Positions 47,066-56,081 of a DNA stretch of 64,000 bases are shown piece after piece (the stretch's first letter is position 1; each line of letters opens with the position of its first letter). The notes below the pieces were generated by a model that had not been told where the DNA came from, searched no databases, and saw nothing but the letters and a program-made list of their open reading frames with translations. The DNA is from Beijerinckia indica subsp. indica ATCC 9039. Lineage in GTDB: Bacteria; Pseudomonadota; Alphaproteobacteria; Rhizobiales; Beijerinckiaceae. The DNA lies in NCBI RefSeq assembly GCF_000019845.1, contig NC_010581.1:873501-937500 (forward strand), read 5' to 3'. Position numbers and translations under genes: made by a program.

Positions 47066-47631
47066 CGATGATCCTTGATTGGCATCGTAATCGCAGCCTT
47101 TCAACAGCGCCCGTTAGTCTTTTCCTGTCCGTGTGTCCGAGGATCGCACGGGGCGGAAAAACAAGGGTGCGCGGGTGACGAAGTTCTCATGCGAGATCCT
47201 CATAGAGAATCCCATGCGAGATTTTCTCAGGCGAAACGCGCAAGAAAAGCTCTCAGGTCAAGGCTTTCGCGCCGGACACGCCAGAGCTTTGGCGATAAAT
47301 TGGCCGGTCGTGATATGAAAATTTCGACCCTTTCGAGAACATCCGAATTCTAAGGACTAAAGCTTTTGCCACGCATGTGAGCGATTCACTTTCATCGCCG
47401 ACGGAAATCACTCAATATCCGTGCCAGAGGATTTTGGATCAGCCAAAAACTCTAGTCTCTTTGAGGATCTCGACACCTTCATGGTGGAGCAGTGGCCTCA
47501 AGCTATTCCTCACGTCGGCAAGCTAGCCTCTTTCAGAGAAAACGCCAAGACCCCACAGTCAAAATTCTCTTTCTTGTCCGTTATGTACTTATCCTTCGCG
47601 GGGCGCTTGACCGCCGGGACGGAATTCCAGA
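47066..47631. other. Spacer without a supported gene
   Basis: Several short plus-strand frames cross these 566 nt, but none has a ribosome site together with sensible protein composition. A short direct repeat CATGCGAGAT (about 47188 and 47213) is the only pattern noted. The DUF4167 promoter should lie at its left end. Confidence 0.4.
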
Positions 47632-48552
47632 TCAAGAAAAGGATTTCGCCAGAACTACGCGCTCATGCCCAGACAAGTCAAGTCCTATGCTCATCGGTTC
47701 GAGCTGCGCTGCTCTCAAAAGATCTTGCAAGATGGGGCTTTGCCCCGCGCCGCATTCCAGCGCGACCAAACCTCCCTCAGCGAGAAGGGAGGCGAGGGGC
47801 GGCAGGAGAGCGCGATAGGCGTCAAAACCGTCCGGCCCGCCATCTAGGGCGAGACGCGGATCATACAGGCTGACTTCCGGCGCGAGAGTGTCGATCTCAT
47901 CCAAAACGATATAGGGCGGATTGGAAACAATCAGATCGAAACGGCCGCTGAGCGCAGCACTCCAACGGCCACAAAACACGGCGGCGCGATCGCCGAGCCC
48001 GAGCCGGGCGAAATTGCCTGCGGCAATGGCGCAGGTGCGGGGCGAAAGATCGACACCCACGCCGAACGCTTCGGGCCATTCCGTCAACAAGGCGGCGAGA
48101 ATGGCGCCGGAGCCAGTTCCAAGATCGAGAACTCTTTGCGGCGGGCAAGCCCGTTTTCCGACCTCGCGCAGGACTAAATCGATCAAGGTTTCCGTATCGG
48201 GGCGCGGATCGAGCACCGCCGGATCGAGTTTGAGGTCGAGGCTCCAGAATTCCCGCTCGCCGATAATGCGCGAGACCGGCTCGCGCGCCAGCCGGCGCCG
48301 GCAAAAGGCATCGAGCACCTTGGCCTTGTCGCCGATTGGTTCAGCAGGATCACGAATCAGTCCAGCGTGATCGATGCCGAGCGCGGCACAGAGCAGCAGG
48401 CGCGCGTCGAGCCCCGGCGTCTCGAGACCCGCAGCCGAGAAGAAGGCTGTCAGGTGGCGTTGGGCTTCATCGCGCCGGAGCCCCGCCGGAAAATCCCCCT
48501 GAGACAGTATGGGAGGAAGCGCCGTCTCGGGCGCTCCCCATTGTTTTGTCAT
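47632..48552 (-). CDS. prmC: Release factor glutamine N5-methyltransferase
   Basis: A 306-aa SAM-dependent methyltransferase that modifies the GGQ glutamine of release factors. The N-terminal helical domain is followed by the Rossmann methyltransferase part: RVLDLGTGSGAILAAL (SAM site) and VSNPPYIV (catalytic NPPY). PRPDTETLIDLV is a family mark. Start ATG 48552 overlaps the htpG stop by 4 nt, so it is translated from the htpG message; prfA, the usual partner, is not in this window. Confidence 0.93.
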   Translation of the reverse strand: MTKQWGAPETALPPILSQGDFPAGLRRDEAQRHLTAFFSAAGLETPGLDARLLLCAALGIDHAGLIRDPAEPIGDKAKVLDAFCRRRLAREPVSRIIGEREFWSLDLKLDPAVLDPRPDTETLIDLVLREVGKRACPPQRVLDLGTGSGAILAALLTEWPEAFGVGVDLSPRTCAIAAGNFARLGLGDRAAVFCGRWSAALSGRFDLIVSNPPYIVLDEIDTLAPEVSLYDPRLALDGGPDGFDAYRALLPPLASLLAEGGLVALECGAGQSPILQDLLRAAQLEPMSIGLDLSGHERVVLAKSFS

Positions 48553-50522
48553 GCCGAGGCCTTTTGTGCAGCCTTTAGGAGGATGCGGGTGAGACGGCTT
48601 GCGAAATGGGGCGCGTCCGCCGGCTGGTCGCCTTCCATCAGACGGGCCTCATCGAGCAGAAGCCAGACGATATCCTCGAGCTTTTCCTTGTCGGGACTGG
48701 TGAGATCCTCGTTCAGGGCCTTGATCAATGGATGCGTCGGGTTGATTTCGAGGACCGGCTTGGCGAGACGCCCGAGCTGACCATGTTCGGCGAGCATGCG
48801 TTCCAACTGCCGGTCGGGACCAAGGTCCGAGGCGATGAGACAGGCTGGGCTTTCCGACAGACGATCGGAAGCGCGTACATCCTCGACCATATCGCCAAGC
48901 GTTTGCTTCATGAAGGCAAATAAAGCCGCGAGGCCGCCGGGAGGTGGCTCCGCCGCCTTGTCCTCCTCATTCTCGAGCGAGGGCACGTTCTTGATATCGG
49001 CCGCGCCCTGCGTGATCGATTTAAACGGCTTGCCGTCGAAGCCAACGGCGGTTGACACCCAGAAAGCATCGACATGGTCGGCAAGCAGCAGAACTTCGAT
49101 CCCGCGCTTGCGGAAGCCTTCGAGCTGCGGGCTCACGGCGAGGCGCTTCAGATCATCGCCGAGAAGATAATAGATGGCCGTCTGATTCTCGCGCAGACCG
49201 GCGACATAATCCTTCAAGGTACGGCCACCCTCGGCATGGGACGAGGTGGCAAAGCGCGCGATTTTGAAAAGGCTGTCGCGGCGCTCAGCGTCCTCGTAAA
49301 GGCCTTCCTTGATGACCGCGCCGAAATGCTCCCAGATCTTGGCGAATTTCTCCGGCTCACTGTCGGCGAGCTTGGTCAATTCTTGCAGGATGCGATTGGT
49401 GACGCCTTTCTTGATCGCCGCGAAGACGGGGCTTTCCTGAATCATCTCGCGTGAGACATTTAGCGGCAGATCGGCTGAATCGACCACCAGCCGGACGAAA
49501 CGCAGCCAGTGCGGTACCAGTTCGGCATCCTGGGTGATCAGCACGCGACGGACATAAAGCCGGCCGCGTCCCTTGCGGGCGGGATCGAAAAGGTCGAAGG
49601 GCCGCGAATTCGGGATGAAGGCGAGCACCGTATATTCGTGCCGTCCCTCAGCCCGCCAATGGATGGTGAGGGCCGGCTCGTCATATTGGCCGGCGACGTC
49701 GCGGTAGAATTCCGTATATTCTTCCGGCGTGATCGCGCTTTTGGGCTTGGTCCAGAGGGCGGCGCCATCGGTCAGGCGGCGGGGTTCCTCTACGCCTTCC
49801 TGATTTTTCTCGATGATTTCGATTGGTACGGCGAGCGCGCTCGAATGTTCGCGCACGATGCGTTCGATTTCATAGGGTTCGAGATAGGTTTGCGAGGCTT
49901 CGTTGATGTGCAGCATGACGCGCGTGCCGGGCGCGGGCGCATCCTCGACCGGGACAGGAACGATGGTGAAGGTGCCCTTGCCGTCGGAACTCCAGTTAAA
50001 AGCCTCGTTCGAGCCGGCGCGGCGGCTCGTGACGTCGACGTGATCGGCGACCATGAAGGCCGAATAGAAGCCAATGCCGAACTGGCCGATGAGATCGGTG
50101 CCAGGTCCAGCCTTTTGCGGCTTGTCGGCTTCCGTCTCGGTCTCCTGATCCTCGGCTTTTGTGTTTTGGCCTTGCTCACCCAAGGCTTCGAGAAAGGCCT
50201 TGGTGCCGGAACGGGCGATCGTGCCGAGCGAATCGGCGAGATCGGCGCGCGACATGCCAACGCCATTATCCTCGATGATCAGCCGTCGGCCTTCCTTGTC
50301 GATCCTGATTTTGATGGCGAAGGGAGAGGGAGCCAGTTCTGGATGGGCCAGGGCTTCATAACGTAGCTTTTCACAGGCGTCGGCGCCGTTCGAAAGAAGC
50401 TCACGCAGGAAAATATCGCGATCGGAATAGATGGAATGCACCATAAGGTGCAAAAGCTTGGCGACATCTGCCTGAAAAACTTGCGATTCTCCAGAGCTCT
50501 TGTGCTCCGTGGCCTCGGTCAT
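48549..50522 (-). CDS. htpG: HtpG (bacterial Hsp90)
   Basis: A 657-aa ATP-dependent chaperone. The GHKL ATPase domain shows FLRELLSNGADACEKLRY, IEDNGVGMSRADL and GQFGIGFYSAFMVAD; the middle domain shows YVRRVLITQDAELVP and LPLNVSREMIQE. A Glu/Lys-rich insert (about 125-140) separates the early ATPase motifs. Normal family length. Start ATG 50522. Its stop overlaps the prmC start, an unusual pairing that puts prmC under stress-linked transcription. A weak CTTG element is seen upstream, but I would not call an RpoH promoter. Confidence 0.96.
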   Translation of the reverse strand: MTEATEHKSSGESQVFQADVAKLLHLMVHSIYSDRDIFLRELLSNGADACEKLRYEALAHPELAPSPFAIKIRIDKEGRRLIIEDNGVGMSRADLADSLGTIARSGTKAFLEALGEQGQNTKAEDQETETEADKPQKAGPGTDLIGQFGIGFYSAFMVADHVDVTSRRAGSNEAFNWSSDGKGTFTIVPVPVEDAPAPGTRVMLHINEASQTYLEPYEIERIVREHSSALAVPIEIIEKNQEGVEEPRRLTDGAALWTKPKSAITPEEYTEFYRDVAGQYDEPALTIHWRAEGRHEYTVLAFIPNSRPFDLFDPARKGRGRLYVRRVLITQDAELVPHWLRFVRLVVDSADLPLNVSREMIQESPVFAAIKKGVTNRILQELTKLADSEPEKFAKIWEHFGAVIKEGLYEDAERRDSLFKIARFATSSHAEGGRTLKDYVAGLRENQTAIYYLLGDDLKRLAVSPQLEGFRKRGIEVLLLADHVDAFWVSTAVGFDGKPFKSITQGAADIKNVPSLENEEDKAAEPPPGGLAALFAFMKQTLGDMVEDVRASDRLSESPACLIASDLGPDRQLERMLAEHGQLGRLAKPVLEINPTHPLIKALNEDLTSPDKEKLEDIVWLLLDEARLMEGDQPADAPHFASRLTRILLKAAQKASA

Positions 50523-51049
50523 GGTCGAGCGTCTCCCTCGGGATGGGATTGAAACGGATGAGAGGGGATGAAAAGTCTAAAGCCAGCTCCAGCGGACGAT
50601 TGGGAAGGATGAGACCGACAATCCGGATGCGTTCCTGGATTGCCGGCTGGCATCGGCCACCGGCTCCCTATCGTGTCGCCATTATGAGTGGTTCCTTATT
50701 GCCTAGATATTGCCTTGCGAGAGACCAGATTCAAGATGGAAATTGATGGATTGAACCCCAGTTTCCTGGCGTGAAGCTTATCTTCAAGGCGTTTTCACCC
50801 CTTTTTGGAAGCTTCGCGCCCAAGATTCGGCAAATGTCCGTTTGGTGCCGCGATAAGATGACACTATTCTATCAGACTGGGTTCATTCCCCTTGAGCATG
50901 AGAGCCGTGATCGTCATGATGAGGCGCTTTTCATAATCCCGTAAATCATGAAAAAGCTTTAGGTCTTTGTTTTGGCGTATCTTCTTGACGCGGAGCAGGT
51001 CGGTTTCGCTTGAAGATGCTCTAGCGGACCGAGAAAAAGGACAGAGCCG
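50523..51049. other. Divergent spacer htpG/DUF2794
   Basis: No gene is supported in these 527 nt. The right half contains a dispersed repeat (50945-51024, listed separately). The left part should hold the htpG promoter; no confident element was recognised. Confidence 0.4.
50945..51024. repeat. Second dispersed repeat family, full copy
   Basis: About 80 nt: GAAAAAGCTTTAGG, TTTGTTTTGG, TTCTTGACGCGGAGC, then CGGTTTCGCTTGAAGATGC and CTCTAG. Its first 51 nt match 45862-45913. The GATGCTCTAG end is shared with the first family (13528, 25018), suggesting related origin. Confidence 0.6.
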
Positions 51050-51457
51050 ATGGATGAGATAACGGAGGGGGAAGATTTTAAGGCCCTTGGTTTCAATCGG
51101 CGAAAATTGGAGCCTTCGTCTCACGTCCCTGCACCCGGAGGCAACCCCCTTCAAGGCGAGGTGGTCTCCTTTGACCGGATGGAATTGCGCGAGATCTTGA
51201 ACCTTTACGGCCGCAAAGTGGCAGAGGGCGAATGGCGCGATTATGCCTTGGACCTGATGCCACAAAAGGCGGTGTTTTCCATCTTTCGCCGCACGTCTGA
51301 AATGCCTCTCTACCGGATCGAAAAGAATCCGAAACTCGCGCGTAAACAAGGCGCTTTCAGTGTGATCACCCAGACCGGCCTTATTCTGAAACGCGGCCAT
51401 GAATTGAAACGGGTGATCGAGGTTTTGGACCGTAAGCTGAAGCTGGTCTCGGGGTGA
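51050..51457 (+). CDS. DUF2794 domain protein
   Basis: A 135-aa soluble protein of DUF2794, found almost only in Alphaproteobacteria. Core: VVSFDRMELREILNLYGRKVAE, RDYALDLMPQKAVFSIFRR, PLYRIEKNPKLARKQGAFSV. Function unknown. Start ATG 51050 has GGACAGAG upstream. It ends in a strong terminator. The small size and conserved basic core suggest a regulator or RNA-associated factor, which is only inference. Confidence 0.88.
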   Translation: MDEITEGEDFKALGFNRRKLEPSSHVPAPGGNPLQGEVVSFDRMELREILNLYGRKVAEGEWRDYALDLMPQKAVFSIFRRTSEMPLYRIEKNPKLARKQGAFSVITQTGLILKRGHELKRVIEVLDRKLKLVSG

Positions 51458-51491
51458 GTCCGTTTGGGCCGTGACAGTTCTTGAAAACGCG

Positions 51492-51513
51492 AAAAGGCCC
51501 CGGAGGGCCTTTT
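51492..51513. terminator. Bidirectional intrinsic terminator
   Basis: AAAAGGCCC-CGGA-GGGCCTTTT lies between the convergent stops at 51457 and 51538; A and T runs on both sides suit both directions. Confidence 0.88.
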
Positions 51514-51537
51514 CTTGAATGTCGGACGCTAGACTAA

Positions 51538-52308
51538 TCAGTCGTTGCGCGAGCCAGTGAGCATCAGCAGCGACTGGAAGATATTGATGAAATCGAGATA
51601 GAGCATCAAAGCGCCATTCACCGATTTCTTGGTCGCGACTTCGTAGCCATCGCTTTCATAATACATCGCCTTGATGGCCTGCGTATCCCAGGCCGTGAGG
51701 CCAGAGAAGATCAGGACCGACAGGATCGACAGGCCAAACTGGAACGCGGTGCTCTGCACGAAGAGATTGACCAGGCTCGCGATGACGAGACCGATCAGGC
51801 CCATGACCAGGAAGGAGCCGATCGGGGAGAGGTCGCGCTTGGTCGTATAGCCATAGAGGCTGAGACCAGCGAAGGCCGCCGCCGTGATGAAGAAGGCCCG
51901 CGCCACGGACGTGCCCGTATAGACGAGCAGGAGTGTCGAAAGTGAGAGACCCATCGTCGCGGCAAAGGCGAAGAAAAGGGTTCTTGCCGTGGAGGCCGCC
52001 ATCTGTTCGATGCGGAGGGAGATGAACAGGACAAAGCCCAGGGGGGCCAGCATGGCGACCCATTTCAGGGGCGACAAGTAAAGGGCCTGGCCGAAAGCGG
52101 TGAGACCGGCGATATGGCCGTTGGCGTCATGCACGACGGCAAGCATATTCGTGCCAAGCGCAACAAGGCCTGTAATGGCGAGGCCGATGACCATATGATT
52201 GTAAACGCCCAGCATATAGGCGCGCAGGCCCTGATCGATTGTGGTGCGACCGGCCCCTGCCAGGCCCTGCCCCCAGCGGGCGCTAACGTTGCGGTCGAAA
52301 TCAGACAT
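51538..52308 (-). CDS. Bax inhibitor-1 / YccA family membrane protein
   Basis: A 256-aa inner-membrane protein with seven hydrophobic segments of the BI-1/TMBIM family (pH-sensitive ion leak in relatives; YccA modulates FtsH). Typical segments: YMLGVYNHMVIGLAITGLVA, SLYGYTTKRDLSPIGSFL, and the end ALMLYLDFINIFQSLL. Start ATG 52308 follows CGAGGAAATC; the frame extension to 52386 is unlikely. Paired inverted repeats lie upstream of it. Confidence 0.92.
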   Translation of the reverse strand: MSDFDRNVSARWGQGLAGAGRTTIDQGLRAYMLGVYNHMVIGLAITGLVALGTNMLAVVHDANGHIAGLTAFGQALYLSPLKWVAMLAPLGFVLFISLRIEQMAASTARTLFFAFAATMGLSLSTLLLVYTGTSVARAFFITAAAFAGLSLYGYTTKRDLSPIGSFLVMGLIGLVIASLVNLFVQSTAFQFGLSILSVLIFSGLTAWDTQAIKAMYYESDGYEVATKKSVNGALMLYLDFINIFQSLLMLTGSRND

Positions 52309-52454
52309 GATTTCCTCGATAGTTGGAGAGGCGAATGCCTTCAATATGCCGCCCGAGTGGGGGACATCGACAATAATATGGCGCAAACCCTTGCCGGCAC
52401 AAGAGCGTCTTCCATGAACTCCTCTTAACCTTGGGGGGCTTTACTTGGTCTGAT

Positions 52455-52563
52455 ACCAAAGGTCGTCAAGAACGACCTTTGGTTCCTTTCTTGAATTTTC
52501 GCTTTTTCAAAGCGAGAGCGACAATTCAAGAGTGGTCCAACGGTCATTGATTATGACCGTTGG
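52455..52563. repeat. Cluster of three inverted repeats, two of them sister copies
   Basis: Repeat 1 (52455-52483): ACCAAAGGTCGT / ACGACCTTTGGT with a 5-nt loop. Repeat 2 (52491-52529): TTGAATT / AATTCAA enclosing TCGCTTT / AAAGCGA. Repeat 3 (52537-52563): CCAACGGTCAT / ATGACCGTTGG with a 5-nt loop. Repeats 1 and 3 share the pattern CCAA-GGTC-T, the same loop length and flanking GGTCTGAT, so they look like copies of one element. They lie between the permease stop (52571) and the BI-1 start. Confidence 0.68.
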
Positions 52564-52570
52564 TCTGATC

Positions 52571-55186
52571 TTAAAGATCCCGCAGGAAGGGAGCCGGTTT
52601 TTGCCCAAGAATACGCCAAGTCCCGAGCAACCCGAGAATAAGGGTCAGGGCGAGGGCCACGCCCGCGGCGGCAAGCGCACGCTGCCAGATCCAAACAAAA
52701 GACAGATGCATGAGCTTGGTGACGATCAAAGAGGCGGCAAGGCTCCCGGCAAGAATGCCAAAAAGGGCTGTCGCCAGGCCAAGAAAGCCATATTCGAGCA
52801 ACAAAATTACCAAAAGCCTGCTGCGTGTCGCTCCGAGTACTTTCAAGATGACAGCGTGGCGCAGCCGAGCCTGCTGTCCGGCGGCAAGCGCGCCCGAGAG
52901 CACCAGGATGGCGGCGAGCAAAGCGATGGCCGACATGCCGCGAATGGCGATGGCCAATTGCGAGACCGCATTGTTGATCGCATCGAGCGCGTCCTTCACG
53001 CGGAGGCTGGTGACTCCGGGAAACTGGCGGGCCAATTCCCGTGTCAGCAGGGGACTTTGAGGGTCGGCCACGCCGCCCGGCAGGGTCAAGGTCGCAAGAT
53101 CGGTCGCCGGCGCGCCGGCGAAGGTCGCCGGTGAAAAGACCAGTACGAAGTTAATGCCGAAATTCTGCCAGTTCACTTTTCGCAGATTGGCGATTTTCGC
53201 CTCGATTTCGCGTCCAAGGACATTGACCGTGAGCCTGTCGCCGAGGCTCAGACCGAGCCCTTGCGCGATCTCCGCCTCCATGGAAACGAGCGGCGGTCCC
53301 TGATAATCATGCGGCCACCATGCGCCCGCGACGAGCGAGGATCCCGGTGGTGTTGCATCCGCGAAAGTGATGCCACGATCGCCTTGCAGCGCCCAGGCCG
53401 TTTCCGGCGTCGGTGTGACGCTCTCGGCCGGCCGGCCGTTGAGGCTGACGATCCGTCCACGCAACATGGGGACGAGTTCGACCTTGCCGTTCGGCGCTTC
53501 CTTGTGGAGAAACTGTTCGAAGGCCGCTGCCTCATTATGCTGGATGCCAATGAAGAACAGGCTCGGAGCCTGTCGCGGCACCCCATGTTCGAGGGCGTCA
53601 TGGAGATTGCCATCGATCAGGGTCAAGGCGACCAGCAAAGTCAGGCCGAGCCCCAGGGACAGGACAATGGACGGTGTCGGCGCGCCTGGCCTGCCGATAT
53701 TGGCGAGCGCCAGACGTCCAGTGAGGCGGCGGGAATGGGGGAGGCGCCGCGTCGCGATCATGATGAGAAGAGCGACGCCGCGCAACAGGAGAAAGGACCC
53801 AAGCATCGCCGTTAGGAATAGCAAGGTCACCCGCCGGTCGGGCGAAAAGAGGAAGAGCAGACTGATCAGGATAGCGGCGGCGACGCTGGTGAAGAGGAGA
53901 TAACGCGGACGCGGCCAGGAGGGCCGGGTGTCGATGGTGTCCCGAAAAAGGGCTGCTACGGGCACATCATGAGCGCGCCCGAGCGGCCCGAGCGAAAAGA
54001 TGAGGGCTGTCAAAAGGCCATAGACCATCCCACCACCCAAAGCGGCGGGGTAAAAGCCGGGCTCGATGGGGAAGGGCAGCAGCGTGGCGACGGCGGGGGC
54101 TGCGAAAGGCAGGGCCGATCCTGCCAAACCACCGATCATAGTGCCCAAGAGCGTGATCAACATCACTTCGATCAACATGAGCGTGAACACAGCGGAGCCT
54201 GGCGCGCCCAAGGCTTTCAAGGTGGCGATGACCGGCTTTTTGCGGGCGACGAAACCATGAATCGCATTGGCGACGCCAACGCCGCCGATGAGCAGCGATG
54301 TGAGGCCGACAAGGGTCAGGAATTGCGTGAAACGTTCGAGGTTGCGGCTGAACTGCGGGGAAATATTGTCCCGTGTCCGAATTTCCCAGCCGGCTTGCGG
54401 AAAGGCCGCGCGGGTTTCCGCGACAAATTGGTCGAGGTCCCGGCTATCGACGACGGATGTGTTCGGGCCAGAACCGCTGGGTGAAAGCGCGAGCCGATAT
54501 AGCCAATGAACGAGTGCGCCCGGCGCGAGGAGGGATGTTGAACGCAAGGCCGCCTCGCTCATCAGCACGCGCGGACCGAAGCCAAGGCCGCCAGCGAGGT
54601 GGTCGGGTTCATGCGAGAGCGTTCCGCGCAAGATGAAGAGCTTGTCGCCGATCCGCACGGGATCGCCGATCGCGAGTCCAAGCCGGGTCAAAAGTTCGGT
54701 ATCGGCAACGATTCCTGCAAAGCCATCGCGCTCGGAGAAAGCCTCCGACAAGGGTTGCTCCGGCGCAATGGTAACATCGCCCACCAAGGGATAGGCCCCA
54801 TCGACAGCCTTGATCTCGATGAGCGTGGCCTCGCCACCATTCCCTTTCTTGCCATCGGCAACGCGGGCCATGGCCCGCAGGGTTGCCGCCTTGGATAGCT
54901 GGCCATGCGCGCGCAGAAATTTTTCCTCGGGCGCGGTCCATTCGCTCTGGACCGTTTCGAAGGCCACATCGCCTCCCAGAATGACGCGGCCTTGTGCGGC
55001 AAGGCCGGCCTCGAGCGAGCGGGACAGCGAAGCAACGCCGGTGATGGCGGCGACGCCAAGCGCGATACAGGCGAGGAAAATGCCGAAACCATGCAGTCCG
55101 CCGCGCAGATCGCGCAAAGCGAGGCGCAGGAGAAGCAGTGGCGAGAGCGGACGTGCGGTGGCGCGGTTTTGGGCTGTCGTTTTCAT
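52571..55186 (-). CDS. FtsX-like ABC transporter permease (YbbP type)
   Basis: An 871-aa inner-membrane protein with a single N-terminal span (GFGIFLACIALGVAAITGVA), large periplasmic domains, and two FtsX/MacB-like membrane modules (about 255-480 and 745-870). It matches YbbP, partner of the YbbA ATPase. Start ATG 55186 overlaps the ATPase stop as ATGA, so the two are translated together. The conserved ybbAP-tesA neighbourhood suggests lipid or lipoprotein handling, but the substrate is unproven. Confidence 0.9.
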   Translation of the reverse strand: MKTTAQNRATARPLSPLLLLRLALRDLRGGLHGFGIFLACIALGVAAITGVASLSRSLEAGLAAQGRVILGGDVAFETVQSEWTAPEEKFLRAHGQLSKAATLRAMARVADGKKGNGGEATLIEIKAVDGAYPLVGDVTIAPEQPLSEAFSERDGFAGIVADTELLTRLGLAIGDPVRIGDKLFILRGTLSHEPDHLAGGLGFGPRVLMSEAALRSTSLLAPGALVHWLYRLALSPSGSGPNTSVVDSRDLDQFVAETRAAFPQAGWEIRTRDNISPQFSRNLERFTQFLTLVGLTSLLIGGVGVANAIHGFVARKKPVIATLKALGAPGSAVFTLMLIEVMLITLLGTMIGGLAGSALPFAAPAVATLLPFPIEPGFYPAALGGGMVYGLLTALIFSLGPLGRAHDVPVAALFRDTIDTRPSWPRPRYLLFTSVAAAILISLLFLFSPDRRVTLLFLTAMLGSFLLLRGVALLIMIATRRLPHSRRLTGRLALANIGRPGAPTPSIVLSLGLGLTLLVALTLIDGNLHDALEHGVPRQAPSLFFIGIQHNEAAAFEQFLHKEAPNGKVELVPMLRGRIVSLNGRPAESVTPTPETAWALQGDRGITFADATPPGSSLVAGAWWPHDYQGPPLVSMEAEIAQGLGLSLGDRLTVNVLGREIEAKIANLRKVNWQNFGINFVLVFSPATFAGAPATDLATLTLPGGVADPQSPLLTRELARQFPGVTSLRVKDALDAINNAVSQLAIAIRGMSAIALLAAILVLSGALAAGQQARLRHAVILKVLGATRSRLLVILLLEYGFLGLATALFGILAGSLAASLIVTKLMHLSFVWIWQRALAAAGVALALTLILGLLGTWRILGQKPAPFLRDL

Positions 55187-55896
55187 GCGCGTAATCGCAT
55201 GGCATCGGTTTCGATTTCGCCGGAGCGCAGCCTGATCATCCGGTCGCAACGCTCCGCCAGAGCGAGATCATGGGTGACGAGAACCAGCGTCGTGCCGCGA
55301 TCACGCCGCAGGGCGAACATGAGATCGATGATGTCCTGGCCGGTCGCTCCATCGAGATTGCCGGTTGGTTCATCGGCGATGAGGATCGAGGGCGCGGGGG
55401 CAAGGGCCCGGGCGAGGGCCACACGCTGCTGCTCGCCGCCCGACAATTGCGCGGGATAATGATTATGGCGATGCGAGAGGCCGACACTGGCGAGTTCGGT
55501 TGCGGCACGCTCGAAGGCATCGGGCTGGCCGGCCAGTTCAAGCGGGATGGCGACATTTTCGAGCGCGGTCATGGTCGGAATGAGATGAAAGCTCTGGAAG
55601 ACGATGCCGATCCGCGCGCCGCGAAATCGAGCGAGCGCGTCTTCGTCCAATCCATCGAGTCTTTGTCCATCAATCAGCAGCCGACCGCTATCCGGCCGCT
55701 CCAAGCCTGCCATGGCCATGAGCAGTGTGGATTTGCCGGAGCCCGAGGGACCGACGAGGCCGATGGTTTCGCCCCGCGAGATCGTCAGGCTGATCCCCTT
55801 GAGAATATGGACACGAGCGGCCCCCTGACCGAGGCTCAGATGAATGTCATCGAGTTCGATTACGGGGAAGGTTATGCCTGCTTGCTGCTTTGTCAT
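55183..55896 (-). CDS. ABC transporter ATPase (YbbA/LolD-like)
   Basis: A 237-aa ATPase of the MacB/LolD group. Walker A GPSGSGKSTLL, signature QLSGGEQQRVALARAL, Walker B ILIADEPTGNLDG, switch THD. Start ATG 55896. Pairs with the permease downstream (4-nt overlap) and lies divergent from the esterase gene, the classic ybbA/tesA arrangement. Confidence 0.93.
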   Translation of the reverse strand: MTKQQAGITFPVIELDDIHLSLGQGAARVHILKGISLTISRGETIGLVGPSGSGKSTLLMAMAGLERPDSGRLLIDGQRLDGLDEDALARFRGARIGIVFQSFHLIPTMTALENVAIPLELAGQPDAFERAATELASVGLSHRHNHYPAQLSGGEQQRVALARALAPAPSILIADEPTGNLDGATGQDIIDLMFALRRDRGTTLVLVTHDLALAERCDRMIRLRSGEIETDAMRLRA

Positions 55897-56081
55897 CGCC
55901 CGGTCCCCAAAAGCCCAAACCTCCTTGTTTCCGTGACCTTGCTTTCTAGATTGGAAGCAAGGTCTCGATCTTTGCGCGAGGGGTGGATGGTTTTCCCTGG
56001 TTCAGTCTGCCGGGCTTTTCGGTCCACGGCGCGACACTTTCGTGTGAAGATCAATGGACATCCTGTAATCGGAGCAAGCCG

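Noticed and set aside
50700..50740. RpoH promoter for htpG
   Set aside because: A CTTG is present but the -10 differs at two positions and spacing is uncertain; weaker than the clpB case.
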